Of a stretch of DNA of 64,000 nucleotides, positions 1-7,940 are shown one piece after another (within the stretch, counting starts at the first letter, position 1; every line of letters begins with the position of its first letter). The stretch is from Robertmurraya korlensis (lineage in GTDB: Bacteria; Bacillota; Bacilli; Bacillales; Cytobacillaceae). The stretch lies in assembly GCF_023715225.1 (NCBI RefSeq), contig NZ_JAMBNS010000008.1, forward strand, positions 124,001-188,000. The letters are read 5' to 3'. The position numbers were made by a program, and so were the translations under genes. The notes beneath the pieces were generated by a model. That model was not told the origin of the DNA. It ran no database searches and worked only from the letters and a program-made list of their open reading frames with translations.

Positions 1-162
1 TTAGTGGCTGATGGCATCACTCGTGTAACAGAGCTTAAGCATTTGGATCGTGGGTATGTTGACTTCCATCATAAGCTTGCAGCACTTGGTGCAGATATCG
101 AGCGTGTGACAGAAGTGGTTGAAACAATCGCAGAAACATACGTTAGCGATATGAATGCTTAA
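1..162 (+). CDS. murA: UDP-N-acetylglucosamine 1-carboxyvinyltransferase, C-terminal end (partial)
   Basis: Only the last 53 codons and the stop are present; the frame enters from the left edge. The segment [16 protein letters not shown] followed by [14 protein letters not shown] is typical of the end of MurA, the cytoplasmic enzyme that adds enolpyruvate to UDP-GlcNAc in the first committed step of peptidoglycan synthesis. The catalytic cysteine region lies outside the window. Position immediately upstream of spoIID matches murAA in B. subtilis, which supports the murAA-type paralogue rather than murAB. A strong terminator follows. Confidence 0.88.
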   Translation, partial: LVADGITRVTELKHLDRGYVDFHHKLAALGADIERVTEVVETIAETYVSDMNA

Positions 163-184
163 ATAAATATATATTCGTAAATGT

Positions 185-219
185 AAACCGTAGAAGTATT
201 CCATACTCTGCGGTTTTTT
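185..219 (+). terminator. Rho-independent terminator after murA
   Basis: The stem AAACCG...CGGTTT with inner pairing (TAGA/TCTG) is followed by a run of T. It lies 23 bp after the murA stop. Confidence 0.8.
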
Positions 220-300
220 ACATTTTTATTACATAAAATAATGACCACCTAGAATATTGTGATGCATCGTCGATGTTTTTATTCATAAAAGAAGAAAAAG

Positions 301-331
301 TCATATTTGCTTGTCCAAGTCCATATGTATG
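301..331 (+). promoter_or_regulatory. Putative SigE promoter of spoIID with an embedded SpoIIID box
   Basis: CATATTT at 302-308 and CATATGTAT at 322-330, separated by 13 bp, resemble the mother-cell SigE consensus (ATATT / CATACAnT). Between them, 309-318 read on the minus strand is TTGGACAAGC, a 10/10 match to the SpoIIID consensus WWRRACARNY. In B. subtilis spoIID is transcribed by SigE and repressed by SpoIIID, so the placement makes biological sense. Confidence 0.65.
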
Positions 332-389
332 AATGGAGACGGGACTACATATTCCTTGTTACCTAATGCGTACTGGAGGCACAAGCGCA

Positions 390-1409
390 ATGAAACTAAA
401 ACCATTTGTAATCGTATCCGCCATTCTATTCGTCGTCACACTCATGATTCCTACACTCGTCGTGCTCCCTTTTTCAGAGGGTAAGGTAAGTGGAAAACTT
501 GGAGAGGAAACCGCCAAAGAGACGGTAGCTGAAGCACCACCAACGGGTCCGGCCGTAGAGGTTGCTGTTTATCGTACAGCTTCAGAATCAGTTGAGACAT
601 TGGAGTTGGATAACTATGTGACAGGCGTCGTTGCTTCAGAAATGCCAGCCACGTTTGAACTTGAAGCATTAAAGGCACAAGCTCTTACAGCCAGAACCTA
701 TATCGTGAGACAAATGATCAGCTCGGAAAAACTGGAAGTACCGGATGGGGCGCTCGTGACGGACACGGTACAGCACCAGGTATATAAGAATGATGAAGAG
801 CTTCGAAAAATTTGGGGCAAAGACTACACCTGGAAAATAGAGAAGATCCGTAAAGCTGTACAAGAAACGAGCGGACAGATCTTAACCTACGAGGGAAGTC
901 CGATCGATGCGACGTTCTTTTCAACCAGTAACGGGTACACAGAAAATGCCGAAGCAGTTTGGCAAGGAGCTCTTCCTTATTTGAAAAGCGTTGAAAGCCC
1001 TTGGGATAAGAACTCAAAGGAATTTAATGGACAAAAGGTGGTATCCGTGGCAGATTTTGAACGCCTTTTAGGAGTAAAGGTGGGCTCAGGTGATACAATT
1101 GGGAAAGTCGTCGAACGAACATCCAGTAATCGAGTGAGCAAAGTGGATTTTAATGGCACGGTTTTAACCGGGCAAGACATTCGTACAAAGCTGGAGTTAA
1201 AATCAACCGACTTTACGTGGGAGCGAAAAGGCAACCAAATCGTTATAAATACAAAAGGGTACGGTCACGGCGTTGGTATGAGCCAATACGGGGCGAATGG
1301 AATGGCGCAAGAAGGGAAGAACTACGTAGATATCGCGAAGTACTACTACCAAGGAGTAGAAGTCGTATCATCAAACGATCTGCTCACGAAGATTACTGCC
1401 CAGAAATAG
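390..1409 (+). CDS. spoIID: Stage II sporulation protein D, peptidoglycan lytic transglycosylase
   Basis: Encodes 339 residues with an N-terminal membrane anchor (about residues 5-27) and the SpoIID/LytB domain. The segment NYVTGVVASEMPATFELEAL holds the conserved catalytic-site glutamate, and GYGHGVGMSQYGANGMA lies near the C terminus. SpoIID cleaves glycan strands with SpoIIP and SpoIIM during engulfment. The start is the ATG at 390, preceded by GGAGG at 375; an upstream in-frame ATG at 333 lacks a ribosome site and would add 19 untypical residues. Transcription is probably from the SigE-like promoter just upstream. Confidence 0.93.
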   Translation: MKLKPFVIVSAILFVVTLMIPTLVVLPFSEGKVSGKLGEETAKETVAEAPPTGPAVEVAVYRTASESVETLELDNYVTGVVASEMPATFELEALKAQALTARTYIVRQMISSEKLEVPDGALVTDTVQHQVYKNDEELRKIWGKDYTWKIEKIRKAVQETSGQILTYEGSPIDATFFSTSNGYTENAEAVWQGALPYLKSVESPWDKNSKEFNGQKVVSVADFERLLGVKVGSGDTIGKVVERTSSNRVSKVDFNGTVLTGQDIRTKLELKSTDFTWERKGNQIVINTKGYGHGVGMSQYGANGMAQEGKNYVDIAKYYYQGVEVVSSNDLLTKITAQK

Positions 1410-1438
1410 CTAGAGCGACTGCTCTAGCTATTTCTTTT
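1404..1438 (+). terminator. Terminator between spoIID and the VanZ-like gene (possibly bidirectional)
   Basis: A perfect 13-bp stem AAATAGCTAGAGC / GCTCTAGCTATTT with a 4-nt loop and a T-rich tail overlaps the spoIID stop codon. It lies at the convergent junction and may serve both strands. Confidence 0.85.
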
Positions 1439-1802
1439 TCAAAAAAGAAAAGCGGTTGACGACATAGTAGGCTACGGTAACACCAATCACGTCCTTCACA
1501 AGGTCAATCCATGTGGCCGAGCGGTAAGGAACGAAGGACTGATGGATTTCATCTGTTGCTCCGTACAGGCAAGCAATGATCGCGAAGATGAGGCTCGTCT
1601 TTTTTGATAGCTGTCCATTTCCATAAAGTGCAAGGGCGAATAAAAGATACAGAATACCGAATTCGATCAGGTGTAAGGATTCTTTGATGATGCGGTCGAG
1701 GGACAAATCGGGCAGGGCGACGAATTCGTCAGCCGGGAAGCTAGATAGTGTCCAAATAAGCGCCATATATGCAAGGGGAAGGGCCCAAAGAAATTTTTTC
1801 AT
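1428..1802 (-). CDS. VanZ-like membrane protein
   Basis: A 124-residue protein with about four hydrophobic segments and VanZ hallmarks: WTLSSFPAD near the N terminus, then KESLHLIEFGILYLLFALAL, and ATDEIHQSFVPYRSATWIDLVKDVIG. VanZ-family proteins lower teicoplanin susceptibility in enterococci; for small Bacillus homologues the role is unknown. The start at 1802 (MKKFLWALP) has GGAG 8 nt upstream on the minus strand; the ATG six codons earlier overlaps that site. It is convergent with spoIID. Confidence 0.8.
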   Translation of the reverse strand: MKKFLWALPLAYMALIWTLSSFPADEFVALPDLSLDRIIKESLHLIEFGILYLLFALALYGNGQLSKKTSLIFAIIACLYGATDEIHQSFVPYRSATWIDLVKDVIGVTVAYYVVNRFSFLKKK

Positions 1803-1876
1803 AAAACAATCTCCTATCATGAATAATTGTAAAAGCTTTGTCGAAAAATAAGTCTAAAAATTTTTTTCCTCACAAC

Positions 1877-1906
1877 GTATATATTTCTCTCACATTGTTC
1901 AAACTG
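1877..1906 (+). promoter_or_regulatory. SigF promoter of spoIIQ
   Basis: GTATA at 1877-1881, a 15-bp spacer and GTTCAAACTG at 1897-1906 match the SigF consensus (GyATA-N15-GGnnAnAnTR) except for one base in the -10. The predicted start of transcription is about 15 bp before the spoIIQ ATG. Confidence 0.75.
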
Positions 1907-1925
1907 ATTGCTGAGGTGATGATAA

Positions 1926-2831
1926 ATGAGAGAGGAAGAAAAGAAACGATCTTCTCAAGATTCAAATGTTAAGCGCTTTTTAAAGAAAAGATGGGCATTC
2001 CCAGCAATTTATCTAGGAAGCGCAGCGATCATTTTAACCGCGGTTTTATGGTATCAAAGCAGTGCAACAGACTCAGACAAGTTTGGGTACAACAACGAGG
2101 CTACTGACGTTACAGACAAGAAGTTCAATGAGCCAGCTGTTGAAGTATCACGTACAATGGAAAACTTTGTAATGCCGGTAACAGATCCAAACAAGGTCGA
2201 AATTCAAAAGCAATTCTATGATAATAACGGCTCAGAAGAACAGCAAGAAGCAGCCCTAGTATTCTACGACAATTCGTACCATCCAAACACAGGTATTGAT
2301 ATTGTTCAAAAAGATGGGGAAGCATTCGATGTAGTAGCAGCTCTTAGCGGAACAGTTACAAAAGTGGTTGATAACGATTCCCTACTTGGAAATGTAATTG
2401 AAATTGAGCATGACAAAGGAATTGTAACACAATATCAATCAGTTAGTGACATCAAAGTAAAAGTGGGCGACGAAGTAAAGCAAGGTAAATCGATTGCAAC
2501 AGCAGGTGAAAGCCTTGTTAATGAAGAAGCTGGCGTTCATGTACACTTTGAAATTCGCAAAGACGGAGTAGCTCTAAATCCAATTGACTACTTCCAAAAG
2601 CCTTTAAGTGCACTGAAAGATGTTAATGTGTCTGATATGGAAAACAGCGGAAAAGATGATCCAAGTGCAGTAGAAGAAGAAGAGGAAGCAACAGATGACG
2701 CAGCAGAAAAGAAAGCTGCTGAAGAAGAAGATGCGGACAAGTCTACTGAAAAAGAAGGAACAGATTCTGGTAAAAAAGAAACTCCTGGAACTGAACAAGG
2801 AACTGACAGCACAGATAATTCTGATGCATAG
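1926..2831 (+). CDS. spoIIQ: Stage II sporulation protein Q, forespore M23-like protein
   Basis: 301 residues: one N-terminal transmembrane helix (about 25-45), an M23/LytM domain (about 110-220) and a long Glu/Ala/Lys-rich tail (about 235-301). SpoIIQ sits in the forespore membrane and binds SpoIIIAH across the septum. The HVHFE motif is present, but the residue four before the metal-binding Asp in HPNTGID is Asn rather than the canonical His, which suggests an incomplete zinc site, as known for B. subtilis SpoIIQ. The start has GAGGTGAT just upstream. The B. subtilis protein is 283 residues, so the acidic tail is somewhat extended. Confidence 0.92.
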   Translation: MREEEKKRSSQDSNVKRFLKKRWAFPAIYLGSAAIILTAVLWYQSSATDSDKFGYNNEATDVTDKKFNEPAVEVSRTMENFVMPVTDPNKVEIQKQFYDNNGSEEQQEAALVFYDNSYHPNTGIDIVQKDGEAFDVVAALSGTVTKVVDNDSLLGNVIEIEHDKGIVTQYQSVSDIKVKVGDEVKQGKSIATAGESLVNEEAGVHVHFEIRKDGVALNPIDYFQKPLSALKDVNVSDMENSGKDDPSAVEEEEEATDDAAEKKAAEEEDADKSTEKEGTDSGKKETPGTEQGTDSTDNSDA

Positions 2832-2845
2832 GATATGAAATGAGA

Positions 2846-2871
2846 AAACCCGCCCTAGTGCGGGTTTTTTT
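2846..2871 (+). terminator. Terminator after spoIIQ
   Basis: The stem ACCCGC / GCGGGT is followed by seven T, 15 bp after the spoIIQ stop. Confidence 0.85.
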
Positions 2872-2898
2872 GTTGAGGAGGAGGAACTTTGTTTATTA

Positions 2899-2957
2899 AG
2901 TGTCCACCTGGGACGGACAAAAACCAGAATTTGTCCACGAACGGTGACAGACACCCT
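2899..2957. repeat. REP-like block 1 (one core)
   Basis: Contains one exact GGTGACAGACACC core (2943-2955), preceded by TTGTCCACGAAC and by a TGTCCACC...GGACGGACA hairpin-like segment (2900-2920). This is the simplest copy of the family; it lies between the spoIIQ terminator and the gamma-glutamyltransferase promoter region. Confidence 0.85.
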
Positions 2958-3053
2958 AGTTGAGACCCTAGTTTGTAATTTCTTATTATTGGAAAAATTC
3001 AAAATCTATCGTATAATATTTCGAAAGACGAAGTTTAATAGGGGGAGTTTCAT

Positions 3054-4661
3054 TTGTCATACCTTACATATCCGTATCGTTCACAGCGAATGGCAACGAT
3101 TGCTAGAAATGGCATGGTGGCAACATCTCAGCCACTAGCAGCACAGGCAGGTCTTGATATGTTAAAAAAGGGCGGAAATGCGGTGGATGCGGCGATTGCA
3201 ACAGCAGCGTGCTTAACCGTGGTTGAACCAACGTCAAATGGCATTGGTGGTGATGCGTTTGCGCTTGTGTGGATTAAAGATAAGTTGTACGGCTTAAATG
3301 GGAGCGGACCTTCCCCGCAAGGAATTTCCATTCAAAAAGTGAAAGAGCTCGGTCATGAAAAAATGCCATCGCATGGCTGGATCCCCGTTACAGTACCAGG
3401 AGCTCCTTCTGCGTGGGCGGAGCTCTCCAAACGATTCGGACGTTTGCCGTTAACGGAAGTATTAAAGCCGGCGATTACTTATGCACGTGATGGGTACCCG
3501 GTATCTCCAACGCTTGGAAAGTACTGGTCTGGTGCTTATAAAATTTATCAGAAACGCTTTGGGGATGATGCTACATACAAAGAATGGTTCCGCGTGTTTG
3601 GTCCCGATGGAAAGCCACCACAAATTGGTGAGCTGTGGAGATCTGAGGATCATGCGAATACACTTCAGGAAATCGCAGAAACAAATGCAGAAAGCTTTTA
3701 CCGAGGCCGATTAGCAGATGAAATCGACGCTGCTTCTAAGGCTCATGGAGGATTTTTACGAAAAGAAGATTTAGCAGCCTATCAAGCGGAGTGGGTGGAT
3801 CCAATTAGCGTAAACTACCGCGGCTATGATGTGTGGGAAATTCCGCCAAACGGACAGGGCTTGGTCGCACTGATGGCACTCAATATATTAAAAGGATACG
3901 AGTTTACGCATCGTGAAGATTTAAAGGGATTACATGTGCAATTAGAGGCGATGAAGCAGGCATTTACAGATGGAAAAACATATATTACCGATTCGAAAAC
4001 GATGAAAGCAAGTGTTTCAGATATGCTTTCGGAGGAATTTGCCCAGCAAGCACGTGAGAAGATCACAGACGAGGCCCAAACCCCAGAACCGGGCACTCTT
4101 CCAAAGGGTGGAACGGTATATTTGGCGACCGCTGATGGAGAAGGGAATATGGTTTCTTTTATCCAAAGCAATTATATGGGTTTTGGTTCAGGGATTGTCG
4201 TTCCAAACACAGGAATCGGACTGCAAAATCGTGGCCATGATTTCTCATTGAATGAGGAAGACGAAAATGCGCTTGCTCCTGGGAAAAGGACGTATCACAC
4301 GATCATTCCTGGTTTTATGACGAAGGATGGAGAGGCTGTTGGACCGTTTGGTGTGATGGGTGGATATATGCAGCCACAGGGTCATGTACAGGTAGTGATG
4401 AATATGATAGATTTTGACCTCAATCCACAAGCGGCGCTGGATGCTCCTAGATGGCAATGGATTTCTGGCAAGAAGATAGAAGTGGAGCATGATTTCCCGA
4501 ATCATCTGGTTCAGGGGTTAGGGAGAAATGGACATGAGATGGTTGTTGCTCATGATTCGGGCGGCTTTGGTCGTGGACAGGTGATTATTCGTAATCCAGA
4601 GACGGGCGTGCTAACGGGAGGTACGGAGAAGCGTACAGACGGTAGCATTGCTAGTTATTAA
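3054..4661 (+). CDS. Gamma-glutamyltransferase family protein (YwrD-like)
   Basis: 535 residues with the Ntn-hydrolase gamma-GT fold. KKGGNAVDAAIATAACLTVVEP and NGIGGDAF mark the N-terminal subunit, and the nucleophilic Thr is probably in KGGTVYLATADGEGNMVS (about residue 353). There is no signal peptide, so unlike secreted B. subtilis Ggt it is probably cytoplasmic, as for YwrD. The start is TTG at 3054 with GGGGGAG 6 nt upstream. The next gene, pcp, follows after 14 bp, so both probably act on gamma-glutamyl or 5-oxoprolyl compounds. Precise substrate is unknown. Confidence 0.88.
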   Translation: MSYLTYPYRSQRMATIARNGMVATSQPLAAQAGLDMLKKGGNAVDAAIATAACLTVVEPTSNGIGGDAFALVWIKDKLYGLNGSGPSPQGISIQKVKELGHEKMPSHGWIPVTVPGAPSAWAELSKRFGRLPLTEVLKPAITYARDGYPVSPTLGKYWSGAYKIYQKRFGDDATYKEWFRVFGPDGKPPQIGELWRSEDHANTLQEIAETNAESFYRGRLADEIDAASKAHGGFLRKEDLAAYQAEWVDPISVNYRGYDVWEIPPNGQGLVALMALNILKGYEFTHREDLKGLHVQLEAMKQAFTDGKTYITDSKTMKASVSDMLSEEFAQQAREKITDEAQTPEPGTLPKGGTVYLATADGEGNMVSFIQSNYMGFGSGIVVPNTGIGLQNRGHDFSLNEEDENALAPGKRTYHTIIPGFMTKDGEAVGPFGVMGGYMQPQGHVQVVMNMIDFDLNPQAALDAPRWQWISGKKIEVEHDFPNHLVQGLGRNGHEMVVAHDSGGFGRGQVIIRNPETGVLTGGTEKRTDGSIASY

Positions 4662-4675
4662 GGGGAGACACATCT

Positions 4676-5284
4676 ATGAAAAAGCTATTGTTAACGGGGT
4701 TTGAACCGTTTCTAAACCATCCCATTAATCCAACCGAGGAGATCGTATTGAGACTGGATGGAGAACAGATTGGTGAATACGAGGTGAAGGGAGTTCTTTT
4801 GCCAGTAGATTTTGAAAAAGCACCAGTGGCGATATTGGAAGCGGTTCGTGAGTTTGCCCCTGATGCGGTATTGTCGCTCGGTCTTGCTGCAGGACGGACG
4901 GAAATAACACCGGAGCGAATTGCGATTAATTGCCGTGATGGAGCAGCGGATAATAGCGGGAGGGCTTTAGTAGATTCTCAGATCGTTGAAAATGGAGCAG
5001 ACGGCTATTTTTCTACGCTTCCTATTCGGATGCTTGTGGATGCTCTTAATGAAAAAGGCTATCCTGCTTCTATCTCCAACAGTGCGGGAACGTATTTGTG
5101 CAACAATGTGATGTATAGCGTTTTGCATGAGTTAAAGAAGAAACAAGTGAACATTCCAGCTGGCTTTGTACACGTTCCAGCCTCCCACGAGCTTGTAATT
5201 GATGAGAAAAAAGCAATGCCCAGCTGGTCCTCAAGAGACTTGCTTGAAGCCGTTAAAATGATGATTAAGACACTGAGCATGTGA
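4676..5284 (+). CDS. pcp: Pyrrolidone-carboxylate peptidase (pyroglutamyl-peptidase I)
   Basis: 202 residues, the usual length for this C15 cysteine peptidase, which removes N-terminal 5-oxoproline from peptides in the cytoplasm. MKKLLLTGFEPF is the typical N terminus. The Glu, Cys and His of the catalytic triad are visible in GLAAGRTEITPERIAIN, SAGTYLCNNVMYSVLH and GFVHVPASHE. It is co-transcribed with the upstream gamma-glutamyltransferase (14-bp gap, AGGGGAG ribosome site) and its stop codon lies in the terminator stem. Confidence 0.95.
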   Translation: MKKLLLTGFEPFLNHPINPTEEIVLRLDGEQIGEYEVKGVLLPVDFEKAPVAILEAVREFAPDAVLSLGLAAGRTEITPERIAINCRDGAADNSGRALVDSQIVENGADGYFSTLPIRMLVDALNEKGYPASISNSAGTYLCNNVMYSVLHELKKKQVNIPAGFVHVPASHELVIDEKKAMPSWSSRDLLEAVKMMIKTLSM

Positions 5285-5302
5285 GGTTTCACATGCTTTT
5301 TC
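5276..5302 (+). terminator. Terminator overlapping the end of pcp
   Basis: AGCATGTGA / TCACATGCT is a perfect 9-bp stem followed by TTTTTC. The TGA in the left arm is the pcp stop codon. Confidence 0.85.
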
Positions 5303-5582
5303 TATGTTATAATTCATGTTTGGGTTTCTAATTTCAACATAGTGTTAACCGATATAACAAACTCCTTGAAATAAAAAAGTTTTCGACGAATGTCCCATCA
5401 GGAAAGTATTGGTAATACTGTGTTTCTAAGTTGTATCTCCAATTTTCGACAAGCCCTCTGGAAATTTAATGGCTAGTCTTACTTGACCAAGAGACAGTTT
5501 ATGTAGATAATAAATATTGAATTTTCTTAAAATTTCAGAAAAGTAAAAATTGTTAACGCTTTCGCATAAAAGGAGGCAAGAA
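5303..5582. other. AT-rich intergenic region with a weak cre-like site
   Basis: No RNA gene or convincing ORF is seen. At 5551-5564 TGTTAACGCTTTCG resembles a CcpA cre box with two mismatches, directly before the ribosome site of the small membrane protein. It is only a weak candidate. Confidence 0.3.
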
Positions 5583-5762
5583 ATGACTTTTTTTGGCTTA
5601 CTTCTCATCTCTGTCGTTTGTTTATTTTTTGCATTTAAAAGAAAAAGACCCTTCTTCTTAGTAATTCCATTCCTATCCATTTTTGTTTACTTCATCGTTC
5701 AAATCATCCTAGTTCCCATGCCATTCATTGATACCATCAAATTTATCTTCAGCTTAAGTTAG
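5583..5762 (+). CDS. Small hydrophobic membrane protein (unknown function)
   Basis: A 59-residue protein made of two hydrophobic stretches separated by a basic FKRKRPF loop, so two transmembrane helices are likely. The start at 5583 is set by AAAAGGAGG about 6 nt upstream; longer in-frame versions read through that site. No family is recognised. It lies alone between the pcp terminator and the symporter operon. Confidence 0.55.
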   Translation: MTFFGLLLISVVCLFFAFKRKRPFFLVIPFLSIFVYFIVQIILVPMPFIDTIKFIFSLS

Positions 5763-5900
5763 TACGGTTGGTGACTTTTTCTTGCATAAGCGGCAAGTAA
5801 AAGTTCATATACATTTTTTGAATAGAAAGGAGGATCGGTTTTACAAAAAACGGTTCATCTAGACATGCACAGGAACATCATTTTTCATGGGGGTGTAAGT

Positions 5901-6203
5901 GTGAAGAAAATTGATAAAGAGGTAGCAGATAGTTATTTTCGCGAAAGAACTCGCAATATTATTATTTATTTTATCGTCTGGTTTCTCGTTTCTTTTGGGG
6001 TGGTCTTTTTTGCTGAGCCACTAAGTCAGTATTCCATTAATGGATTTCCACTCCATTATTTCATGGGAGCTCAAGGGGCAGTCATCACGTTTATTATTTT
6101 ACTATTTGTAAATGCGAAGCTGAGTGACAATGTGGATAAAAAATATGGAATTGATGAGAGCAAAAATGAACAAATCAGTTCTGGAAAAGTGTTCGAGCAT
6201 TAA
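5901..6203 (+). CDS. DUF4212 protein, small subunit of a Na+/solute symporter
   Basis: 100 residues. KKIDKEVADSYFRERTRNIIIYF, two transmembrane segments and PLHYFMGAQGAVITFIILLFVNAKL are characteristic of DUF4212, a family encoded next to SSS-type transporters and presumed to be their small subunit. GTG at 5901 is preferred because GGGGGTG lies 5-6 nt upstream; the in-frame ATG at 5865 has no ribosome site and adds non-family sequence. It is first in a four-gene operon. Confidence 0.82.
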   Translation: MKKIDKEVADSYFRERTRNIIIYFIVWFLVSFGVVFFAEPLSQYSINGFPLHYFMGAQGAVITFIILLFVNAKLSDNVDKKYGIDESKNEQISSGKVFEH

Positions 6204-6272
6204 AGGGGAATGCTCGGGTCTCAAATAGAAAAAGACGAACAAGGAGAAATCAATCAATAGGGGGGAATACAT

Positions 6273-7940
6273 TTGGATACACAATTCTTGGTCTCATTAA
6301 CGATCATTTTAGCGACGTTTGCCCTGTATATCGGGATTGCCATTTATAACAAGGCGAAGGCAACATCTGATTTCTATGTAGCCGGACGCGGTGTACCGCC
6401 TATTTTTAACGGAATGGCCATCGGGGCGGATTGGATGAGTGCGGCTTCATTCATTGGTATGGCGGGTACGATCATGCTACTCGGATACGACGGCCTTGCT
6501 TATATCATGGGCTGGACAGGCGGATATTTATTGCTTACGTTCTTACTAGCTCCTCAGCTTCGTAAGTACGGTCGCTACACGGTTCCGGAATTTATCGGTG
6601 ACCGCTTTGACAGCCATACGGCTCGTGTCATTGCGGCTGTTATTACGATCATTATTTCTTTTACGTACTCAATCGGTCAGTTGTCAGGTTCTGGGGTAGT
6701 TATTGGACGACTGTTTGAAATCGATGCAAAGCTTGGAACGATGATCGGTGTTGTGTTAATTGCATTTTACGCAGCATTCGGAGGAATGAAAGGGATTACA
6801 TGGACGCAGGTAGCGCAGTATATTATTTTGATTATTGCTTACTTAATTCCAGTTATTTTTATGAGCTTGCAAATTACAGGCAACCCAATGCCATGGCTAT
6901 CATATGGGGAGCTTGTTGGAAAAATGGGTGAACTCGACCGGGAGCTTGGAATATCAGAATACTTTGCACCGTTTACAAACGGAACGAAGTGGCAGTTCCT
7001 TGCTCTTATGTTCACACTTATGGCTGGAACGGCTGGACTTCCACACGTAATCGTTCGCTTCTATACGGTATCAACGATGAAAGCGGCTCGTTGGTCAGGC
7101 GCTTGGGCACTTCTATTCATCGGGTTATTATACTTATCAGCACCAGCATATGCTGCGTTTTCACGCTTTATTTTAATGACAAAAGTGGCTGGTAGTAAAA
7201 TTTCTGAGCTACCGGAATGGACAAAAACATGGGTGGATACTGGAAAGCTTCAAGTCGCTGATGGTAATGGGGATGGCATTCTTCAGTGGAGCGAGTTAGT
7301 AATTTCTAACGATATCGTCGTTATGGCTACACCTGAAATTGCCAACCTGGGTGTATTCGTAATCGGTTTGGTAGCGGCTGGTGCGATGGCTGCGGCTTTA
7401 TCAACGGCAGGCGGATTGATGATTGCGATCTCTTCTTCCTTTGCACATGATATTTACTATCGTGTCTTGAAGCCAAATGCAACAGAAAAGAAACGTCTTT
7501 CTGTTGCTCGTTGGTCAATTGTTATTGCAACTTTATTTGCGGGTCTGATCGCTCTTAACCCTCCAGGAGCCATCACACAAATTGTGGCTTGGGCGTTTGC
7601 ACTTGCAACAGGAACGTTCTTCCCAGCACTTGTTCTTGGGGTGTGGTGGAAGCGTTCGAACGCTAAGGGCGTTATTGCTGGTCTATTAGTTGGACTAGGC
7701 GTGACCTTAACGTATATTTTTGCCGCGAAATACGGTGGATTTACGATTTTAGGCATTATTGATACAGGAGCGGGAGTGTTTGGAGCAGCAGCGGCGTTCT
7801 TAACGAATATTATCGTTTCTTTATCCACGGAAGCACCATCTCAGAAAATCCAAGAGGAAGTTATTGATTTACGCTATCCAGAACAGATGGTGTATAAGAA
7901 TGGCGAGGTTTGGATGAACGATGGAACAAAACAACTATAA
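6273..7940 (+). CDS. Sodium:solute symporter (SSS family, VC_2705-like) with EF-hand-like loop
   Basis: 555 residues with about 13 transmembrane helices. SSS signatures include YVAGRGVPPIFNGMAIGADW and GTAGLPHVIVRFYTV. The VC_2705 subfamily is paired with DUF4212 proteins and is thought to import short-chain carboxylates such as acetate or propionate using Na+. A non-membrane loop at residues 330-341 (7260-7295) reads DGNGDGILQWSE, matching a calcium-binding EF-hand loop. The start is TTG with GGGGGAA upstream. The last 20 bp overlap the DUF294 gene, indicating coupling. Confidence 0.88.
   Translation: MDTQFLVSLTIILATFALYIGIAIYNKAKATSDFYVAGRGVPPIFNGMAIGADWMSAASFIGMAGTIMLLGYDGLAYIMGWTGGYLLLTFLLAPQLRKYGRYTVPEFIGDRFDSHTARVIAAVITIIISFTYSIGQLSGSGVVIGRLFEIDAKLGTMIGVVLIAFYAAFGGMKGITWTQVAQYIILIIAYLIPVIFMSLQITGNPMPWLSYGELVGKMGELDRELGISEYFAPFTNGTKWQFLALMFTLMAGTAGLPHVIVRFYTVSTMKAARWSGAWALLFIGLLYLSAPAYAAFSRFILMTKVAGSKISELPEWTKTWVDTGKLQVADGNGDGILQWSELVISNDIVVMATPEIANLGVFVIGLVAAGAMAAALSTAGGLMIAISSSFAHDIYYRVLKPNATEKKRLSVARWSIVIATLFAGLIALNPPGAITQIVAWAFALATGTFFPALVLGVWWKRSNAKGVIAGLLVGLGVTLTYIFAAKYGGFTILGIIDTGAGVFGAAAAFLTNIIVSLSTEAPSQKIQEEVIDLRYPEQMVYKNGEVWMNDGTKQL

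Noticed and set aside
1217-1459. Overlapping ORF of 80 residues at the end of spoIID
   Set aside because: It is out of frame with spoIID, very Arg-rich, and runs through the terminator.
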